A program made the position numbers and the translations under genes. From Bacteroidota bacterium (GTDB lineage Bacteria; Bacteroidota; Bacteroidia; Bacteroidales; GCA-2748055), in assembly GCA_024244665.1 (NCBI GenBank), contig JAAEOI010000573.1:1-11414 (forward strand): a stretch of DNA of 11,414 bases. The letters are read 5' to 3'. Below, in pieces: positions 6,974 to 11,414 of the stretch. The notes under the pieces are model-generated. The model worked only from the letters and a program-made list of their open reading frames with translations, did not search any database and was not told where the DNA came from. Positions within the stretch are counted from its first letter, which is position 1. Each line of letters begins with the position of its first letter.

Positions 6974-7546
6974 ATGGATCCACACATAGAAGGGCAAAAT
7001 ATTCAGGGAAAAGATTTTACGGATTCGCTGCTGGAACAGGGCGATTATGAGCTATGTACCTTCTCCGGCTGTGACTTCAATCATTCTGACCTTTCCGGAA
7101 TCAGGTTCATCGATTGCAGCTTCTCAGCTTGCAACATCAGTAATACGAAACTTAAAAACACCCTGTTCCAGGATACAAGCTTCAGAGATTGCAAGATGCT
7201 GGGACTGCATTTCGAGAATTGCAACAAGCTGGGGCTTTCTGTCAGCTTTGAGAACTGCCAGCTCGACCACTCCTCCTTCTACCAGGTGAGGCTGGGCCGT
7301 ACAAAATTTATCAATTCAAGGCTCCAGGAGGTGGACTTCACCGAGTCGGAACTAAAAAACAGCAGCTTCGACCAGTGCGATCTGCTGCAGGCCTCCTTTG
7401 AAAACAGCAACCTGGAACGGGCCGATTTCAGGGAAGCCTATAACTATACCATCGATCCGGAGATCAACCGGGTAAAGGGAGCGCTCTTCTCACTACCATC
7501 GGTTGTGGGACTGTTGAGCAAGTACGATATTAAAATTGAAAAATAA
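6974..7546 (+). CDS. Pentapeptide-repeat protein
   Basis: The 190 residues are built on the A(D/N)LxF-type pentapeptide pattern over ~13-155 (for example FSGCDFNHSDLSG, FIDCSFSACN, FENSNLERADF), predicted to fold as a right-handed quadrilateral beta-helix. A non-repeat insert at about 84-91 may form a loop. The C-terminal tail (IDPEINRVKGALFSLP, then LLSKYDI) is the ending seen in many Qnr/YjcF-like soluble members. No signal peptide is present, so it should be cytosolic. Some family members mimic DNA and protect gyrase, but most have no known role, and this one lies inside a metabolic operon, 13 nt after the membrane-protein stop and 24 nt before the URO-D-like gene. No Shine-Dalgarno. Family is firm; function is open. 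Confidence 0.85.
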   Translation: MDPHIEGQNIQGKDFTDSLLEQGDYELCTFSGCDFNHSDLSGIRFIDCSFSACNISNTKLKNTLFQDTSFRDCKMLGLHFENCNKLGLSVSFENCQLDHSSFYQVRLGRTKFINSRLQEVDFTESELKNSSFDQCDLLQASFENSNLERADFREAYNYTIDPEINRVKGALFSLPSVVGLLSKYDIKIEK

Positions 7547-7570
7547 CAAACAGCAAAGGATTAGGAGAAG

Positions 7571-8599
7571 ATGAAAGATCAACACTGGAAACAACTGAAG
7601 GCAACTACCAATGGCGAAATACTCACCCCGGCCCCCATGGGCTTTATCATCGATTCACCCTGGCTGCCTAACTGGTACGGAATCTCACTGCTCGACTACT
7701 TCACCAGCGACGAGTTGTGGTTGAAGGCAAACCTGAAGGCCGAAAAGAGCTTCCCCGATGTGATCTTCCTGCCCGGATTCTGGTCTGAATACGGCATGTG
7801 CACCGAACCCTCCGCATTCGGGGCCCGCTCCTCCTTTCCCGCCAACGAGTTCCCCCATGCATTCCCCCTCCTCAGGTCGCCCGAAGAGATTCCATCACTG
7901 GTCCGGCCCAATCCGCAAAAGGACGGCCTGGGGCCAATAGTATTAAACCGCTTAAAGCTGAACGAGAAAAAAATCAACGACGAAGGACACCAGATCCGCT
8001 TCTCGGTCTCCCGCGGCCCTCTCAACATTGCCTCCTTCCTCATGGGTGCCACCGAATTCATGCTGGCCATAATGACCCACCCCGATGAGGTCCACCTCCT
8101 GATGAGGAAGATCACCGACTACCTTGTGGCTTTCCACAACCATCAAGCCGAAATGTTCCCCTCAATCGGGGGAATCCTGATGCTGGACGATATCATCGGC
8201 TTCGTTAGCGCAGAGCAGTTTGTGGAATTCGGCCTCCCCTACTTCAAGGAGATCTACGATCGTGAGCTGGAAATAAAGTTCCTCCACAACGATGCCCCCT
8301 GCATGGAGTCGGCCCATTACCTCCCCGAAATGGGCATTAACCTGTTCAATATGGGCTTCGACACCGACCTGAATGAGTTAAAAAAACTGACCGGATCTTC
8401 GGTCACCATGCTGGGAAATATCCCCCCAAGGGACGTACTGGCACGTGGCACTGAAGAGGAGATCAAAGCATCGGTCCAGACCCTCATGAACAACCTGGAA
8501 GAGCCCTCCCGTGTGATCCTTTCCTGTGGTGGCGGCATGCCCCCTGGCGTCACCACCCACCAGATCAATGCCTTCATCACCGCCGTCAAAACCCACTAA
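7571..8599 (+). CDS. Uroporphyrinogen decarboxylase (URO-D/MtaA/CmuA)-family protein
   Basis: This is a 342-residue TIM-barrel protein. The family includes HemE and the corrinoid-dependent methyltransferases MtaA, MtbA and CmuA. Family features are the MTHPDEVHLLM helix (168-178), the acidic LDDIIGF strand (205-211), FLHNDAP (237-243), the LFNMGF strand (258-263), LGNIPP (281-286), and VILSCGGGMPPGV (315-327). MtaA-type enzymes bind zinc through H-x-C plus a distal Cys; here the first site is H239-N-D241, with C319 near the distal position, so a metal site may be altered. No corrinoid protein or heme genes are nearby, so a heme role is unlikely and a methyl-transfer or other catabolic role is only possible. 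The start is supported by AGGAG at 7563-7567. A fragment of a second family member survives at 445-597. Confidence 0.82.
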   Translation: MKDQHWKQLKATTNGEILTPAPMGFIIDSPWLPNWYGISLLDYFTSDELWLKANLKAEKSFPDVIFLPGFWSEYGMCTEPSAFGARSSFPANEFPHAFPLLRSPEEIPSLVRPNPQKDGLGPIVLNRLKLNEKKINDEGHQIRFSVSRGPLNIASFLMGATEFMLAIMTHPDEVHLLMRKITDYLVAFHNHQAEMFPSIGGILMLDDIIGFVSAEQFVEFGLPYFKEIYDRELEIKFLHNDAPCMESAHYLPEMGINLFNMGFDTDLNELKKLTGSSVTMLGNIPPRDVLARGTEEEIKASVQTLMNNLEEPSRVILSCGGGMPPGVTTHQINAFITAVKTH

Positions 8600-8618
8600 C
8601 AACCCAACTACCTGATAC

Positions 8619-8633
8619 AATGGAGAATCCATT
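8619..8633 (+). other. Small hairpin in the URO-D/DUF6807 gap
   Basis: AATGGA, loop GAA, TCCATT forms a 6-bp stem 19 nt after the URO-D stop. There is no T-run long enough for a classical terminator. It might be an mRNA processing or stability element, or chance. Confidence 0.2.
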
Positions 8634-8663
8634 ACTTTCAACATCTTCAATAAGGACTACAAT

Positions 8664-9737
8664 ATGACAGGCAAAACTTCCTTCGAACCGAAACAGGATA
8701 TGTTAAGCCGTTTTCAGGAAGTATCTGCTCTTCCGGGAAATGGCAGGAAACAGATCTATAGGGTGATTGATGCCCTGTTCCTCTCCATCTTCCTCCTTAC
8801 CATACTTTCTATTTCATCCGGCTGCCAGTCCCCCGTCTCACCAGCCCTTTCATCCGATGAGGAATCAACAAGCATCTGCCTGGGGGAACAGCCTCTGCTC
8901 ACCTATGTGCATGCCGAAACCCCGGCTCCGAACGGAACAAACCCGCTCTACAAGCGATCGGCCTACATCCACCCCTTACGGTCTCCCGGAGGGGAGATCC
9001 TCACCAGGATCCAGCCGGCCGACCACTACCACCACTATGGAATCTGGAATCCCTGGACGCGCACACATTTCGGAGATTACAAAGTGGATTTCTGGAACCT
9101 GGCCGAGGGACAGGGAACCGTCAGGTTTGCAGAGTACACGGACAAATATGAAACCAAAGAGAAGGCGGGTTTTAAAACACGCCACGACCATATCTATTTC
9201 AAAAAAGAGGGAGGCGAGGGTGTTGCAATCAATGAGACCTGGGATGTGAGCATCCACGATGCAGGAGAAAAAGCCTATACTGCCGATCTTACCTTCACCC
9301 TCACCACCCCGCTGGAAACGGGTATTACCCTGGAAGCATACCGTTATGGCGGGGGCATCGGGTTCCGGGCCACGGAAAAATGGAATCCCGGCAACTGCTC
9401 AGTACTCACCTCCGAAGGGAAAAACTGGTCAGAAGCCGACGGAACTGAGGCCCGCTGGGTGATTATCGAGGGGGAATCATCAGTTGCTGATGGACGCTCG
9501 GGCATCCTTTTTCTGAGCCACACCGGAAACCAGTCACACCCCGAACCCATGCGGCTGTGGCCTCCTGATAGCAACAATGGGATTGAAAATGTTTATTTCG
9601 AATTCTGCCCTATCCGCCATCAGGAGTGGGTACTGGAACCCGGAAAAGAGTATACTCTGAAATACCGCCTGTTTGTTTTTGATGGTGCCATGGATACGGA
9701 AACAGCCGAAAAGCACTGGGAAAAATTCCATAATTAG
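8664..9737 (+). CDS. DUF6807 (PmoA-like) family lipoprotein
   Basis: This 357-residue exported protein belongs to the DUF6807 family, often labelled 'PmoA' in databases although unrelated to methane monooxygenase. A hydrophobic segment at 36-52 ends in ISSGC with the lipid-acceptor Cys at 54; the lipobox is imperfect. The mature part has the family HHYGIW motif (124-129), a DFW (143-145), and the GGIGFRATEKW and GILFLSH stretches of its beta-sandwich. The first start gives an unusually long 35-residue leader ahead of the hydrophobic segment; ATG 8700 or GTG 8763 would give more normal signal peptides, so the start is uncertain. In Bacteroidota and Planctomycetota this family commonly sits beside Gfo/Idh/MocA oxidoreductases, as here (55 nt downstream). 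Its reaction is not established; a role in periplasmic sugar processing is inference. Confidence 0.8.
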   Translation: MTGKTSFEPKQDMLSRFQEVSALPGNGRKQIYRVIDALFLSIFLLTILSISSGCQSPVSPALSSDEESTSICLGEQPLLTYVHAETPAPNGTNPLYKRSAYIHPLRSPGGEILTRIQPADHYHHYGIWNPWTRTHFGDYKVDFWNLAEGQGTVRFAEYTDKYETKEKAGFKTRHDHIYFKKEGGEGVAINETWDVSIHDAGEKAYTADLTFTLTTPLETGITLEAYRYGGGIGFRATEKWNPGNCSVLTSEGKNWSEADGTEARWVIIEGESSVADGRSGILFLSHTGNQSHPEPMRLWPPDSNNGIENVYFEFCPIRHQEWVLEPGKEYTLKYRLFVFDGAMDTETAEKHWEKFHN

Positions 9738-9792
9738 TTATCTTTCAGTTCCCAAATGAAACGAAGCAACTACCAAACTACTAACTAACATT

Positions 9793-11178
9793 ATGCAACG
9801 CAGATCCTTTATCAAAAGAGCTACAGCAGCTACAGCAGGAACCATTGTGATTCCCACCATCATCCCATCCCATGTCCTGGGTAAAACAGCCCCAAGCAAC
9901 AGGATCCGTATCGGCCAGATAGGCTTCGGGCGCATCGCCATGAGCCATGACCTGCCCCAAACCCTGAAGCATAATGCAGCCATTGGCGTGGCAGTTGCCG
10001 ACGTGGACATCAACCGTGCCAGGGCCGGGAAAAAGTGGGTCGAGGAGTTCTATGCTGCACAGACCGAAAGTTCAAAAGCTGTGGATGTGGCGGTGTACCA
10101 GGACTACAGGGAGATGCTGCAGGACAAGAGTATTGATGCGGTGATTATCTCCACGCCCGACCACTGGCATGCACAACCGGCCATAGAGGCGGCCCTGGCA
10201 GGAAAGGATATCTACCTGCAGAAGCCCGCCTCCCTCACCATCGCCGAAGGACGCCAGATGAGCAATACAGTCAACCGTACAGGAGTCATCTTCCAGCAGG
10301 GAAGCCAGCAGCGGGGCTCCTCGCCCTGGCCCCATTTTCACCGGGCCTGTGAACTGGTTCGAAACGGCCGCATCGGCGAACTGAAGAAGATAGAAATCGG
10401 ACTTCCCGGCGACCCATCGGGCAATGAAGAGCTGCCCATGCCGATACCGGAAAACCTGGACTATGACATGTGGCTGGGATCAACTTCCTTCCAGTACTAT
10501 ACCGAAAAAAGAGTCCACCCCCAGGTAGATTTCTCACGGCCGGGATGGCTCCGTTGTGAGCAGTTTGGAGCCGGCATGATCACCGGCTGGGGCGCCCACC
10601 ATATTGACACCGCCCACTGGGGCATGGGAACCGAGTTTACTGGCCCTATAGAAGTGGAGGCAGAGGCATCCTTCCCCACCTCCGGGATGTGGAACGTTCA
10701 TGGCGATTTCATGGTGCATGCAAAATATGCCAACGGCGTGAATATGGAGATCAGCGGATCCTTCCCCAACGGGGTAAAATTCTATGGCAGCGAGGGCTGG
10801 ATTTTTGTCTCCCGCGGTACCGTGGCCGTCACCTCATCCGATCCGACTAAATCCGGATCGGAATTACAGGCACTGGACGCCAGTGATCCAAAGATCCTCA
10901 TGTCAGAGATCGGACCCGATGAGATCCACCTTTACAAGGCTCCCGAGCAGCATGAGGACTGGCTCAACGCCATCCGCTCACGCAAGGACCCGGTAGCCCC
11001 TGCCGAGGTGGGGCACCGCTCCTGCTCTGCCTGCCTGTTGAGCCACACGGCCATGAAATTCGACGGCAAGCTTTACTGGGATCCACAACGTGAAAGGTTC
11101 ATCGACAACGACAGGGCCAACTCCATGCTGCACCGGCCCCAGCGTTTCCCCTACGGAACCGACTACATCCTGAAATAA
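9793..11178 (+). CDS. Tat-exported Gfo/Idh/MocA-family oxidoreductase
   Basis: This 461-residue protein is an NAD(P)-dependent oxidoreductase acting on a sugar or sugar-like substrate, probably in the periplasm with a tightly held cofactor, as in other Tat-exported members. A twin-arginine signal opens the protein (QRRSFIKRA, then a hydrophobic stretch to residue ~29). The Rossmann fold has GQIGFGRIA (41-49), STPDHWH (120-126) and YLQKPASL (141-148), where Q replaces the Glu of the usual EKP while the catalytic-region Lys144 remains. The C-terminal domain holds GWGAHHID (265-272), whose His residues are the likely catalytic ones. Length and ending (RFPYGTDYIL) are typical of Bacteroidota members. 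It follows the DUF6807 gene by 55 nt and precedes another oxidoreductase-type lipoprotein. Family and export are firm; the substrate is unknown. Confidence 0.9.
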   Translation: MQRRSFIKRATAATAGTIVIPTIIPSHVLGKTAPSNRIRIGQIGFGRIAMSHDLPQTLKHNAAIGVAVADVDINRARAGKKWVEEFYAAQTESSKAVDVAVYQDYREMLQDKSIDAVIISTPDHWHAQPAIEAALAGKDIYLQKPASLTIAEGRQMSNTVNRTGVIFQQGSQQRGSSPWPHFHRACELVRNGRIGELKKIEIGLPGDPSGNEELPMPIPENLDYDMWLGSTSFQYYTEKRVHPQVDFSRPGWLRCEQFGAGMITGWGAHHIDTAHWGMGTEFTGPIEVEAEASFPTSGMWNVHGDFMVHAKYANGVNMEISGSFPNGVKFYGSEGWIFVSRGTVAVTSSDPTKSGSELQALDASDPKILMSEIGPDEIHLYKAPEQHEDWLNAIRSRKDPVAPAEVGHRSCSACLLSHTAMKFDGKLYWDPQRERFIDNDRANSMLHRPQRFPYGTDYILK

Positions 11179-11181
11179 CCC

Positions 11182-11245
11182 ACTTCCTTACCCACATACT
11201 TACTTACTTACCTACTTACCTACCTACTTACTTACCCACTTACTT
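11182..11245 (+). repeat. Degenerate tetranucleotide tandem repeat (ACYY), G-free
   Basis: Sixteen consecutive 4-nt units, nearly all ACTT, ACCT or ACCC (one ACAT, one CCTT), fill most of the 74-bp gap between the oxidoreductase and the next gene. The plus strand has no G from 11173 to 11247. The tract ends 7 bp before the downstream ATG. It may be prone to slippage and would give an unstructured leader. Confidence 0.8.
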
Positions 11246-11252
11246 ACGCCCT

Positions 11253-11414
11253 ATGAAATCCTTCCATATATTCACCGGCCTGATCCTCCATGCCCTGCTC
11301 ACATCGTGCGGCTCTCAGGCTCAAAATCCCGAAACCATGTTCACACCCATTGAAGGAAAAGTGAAACTCATGAACGTGGACCCCGGGCACTTCCATGCCG
11401 CACTGGTCCAAAAA
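11253..11414 (+). CDS. Lipoprotein of the oxidoreductase family with an Oxidoreduct_C-type domain, 5' end only
   Basis: The first 54 codons are present and the gene runs off the right edge. A lipoprotein signal peptide (MKSFHIFTGLILHALLTSC) has a good lipobox, LTS-C, with Cys at residue 19. The mature start leads into KLMNVDPGHFHAALVQK, which I recognise as the opening of Bacteroidota proteins annotated 'putative oxidoreductase C-terminal domain-containing', relatives of the Gfo/Idh/MocA group, usually around 400-450 residues. The start is the only ATG after the repeat tract and no Shine-Dalgarno is seen. It appears to continue the operon from the preceding oxidoreductase. Identity rests on a short N-terminal match, so moderate confidence. 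Confidence 0.65.
   Translation, partial: MKSFHIFTGLILHALLTSCGSQAQNPETMFTPIEGKVKLMNVDPGHFHAALVQK

Noticed and set aside
9059..9067. GCGCACACA half-site in the DUF6807 gene
   Set aside because: Only one arm is present, within coding sequence.

Overview
The window looks like chromosome from a member of the Bacteroidota, probably a polysaccharide- or sugar-using Bacteroidales/Marinilabiliales-type bacterium. The signs are a TonB-dependent receptor with an N-terminal carboxypeptidase-regulatory-like domain, mostly absent Shine-Dalgarno sequences, promoters of the Bacteroidota type (TTTG, 19-bp spacer, TAnnTTTG), a DUF6807 lipoprotein, and Tat-exported Gfo/Idh/MocA oxidoreductases. The genus cannot be told from the sequence.

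Left part (1-2502, minus strand): the 5' end of a gene with a DEDD-type exonuclease domain runs off the left edge. It is followed by a TonB-dependent receptor whose beta-barrel breaks off. The last ~50 codons of that reading frame are not receptor sequence; they match the C-terminus of a uroporphyrinogen-decarboxylase-like (URO-D/MtaA/CmuA family) protein. The reading frame is therefore a chimera left by a deletion or rearrangement, or by misassembly.

Control part (2503-4703): a LacI-family regulator is read on the plus strand, away from the receptor. It faces a NagB-type glucosamine-6-phosphate deaminase on the minus strand, with only 11 bp between the two stop codons. A 16-bp dyad with a central CG (GTGTGTGCGSACACAC) occurs once in each of the two divergent intergenic regions. 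Both copies sit exactly 6 bp upstream of a TTTG-N19-TATATTTG promoter, one firing into the receptor and one into nagB. These are very likely the operators of the LacI protein and tie the receptor, the regulator, nagB and probably the large plus-strand operon into one regulon.

Right part (4704-11414, plus strand): a tightly packed run, probably one operon. It contains a DASS/SLC13 sodium:anion symporter, a multi-pass membrane protein of unknown function, a pentapeptide-repeat protein, an intact URO-D-family protein, a DUF6807 (PmoA-like) lipoprotein, a Tat-signal Gfo/Idh/MocA oxidoreductase, and the start of a second lipoprotein of the oxidoreductase type. A G-free tetranucleotide repeat lies just ahead of the last gene.

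Taken together this resembles a carbohydrate or organic-acid uptake and catabolism locus: outer-membrane import (receptor, now damaged), inner-membrane import (DASS), periplasmic redox and processing (DUF6807 and Gfo/Idh/MocA proteins), and cytosolic amino-sugar phosphate conversion (NagB). The substrate cannot be named from sequence alone.
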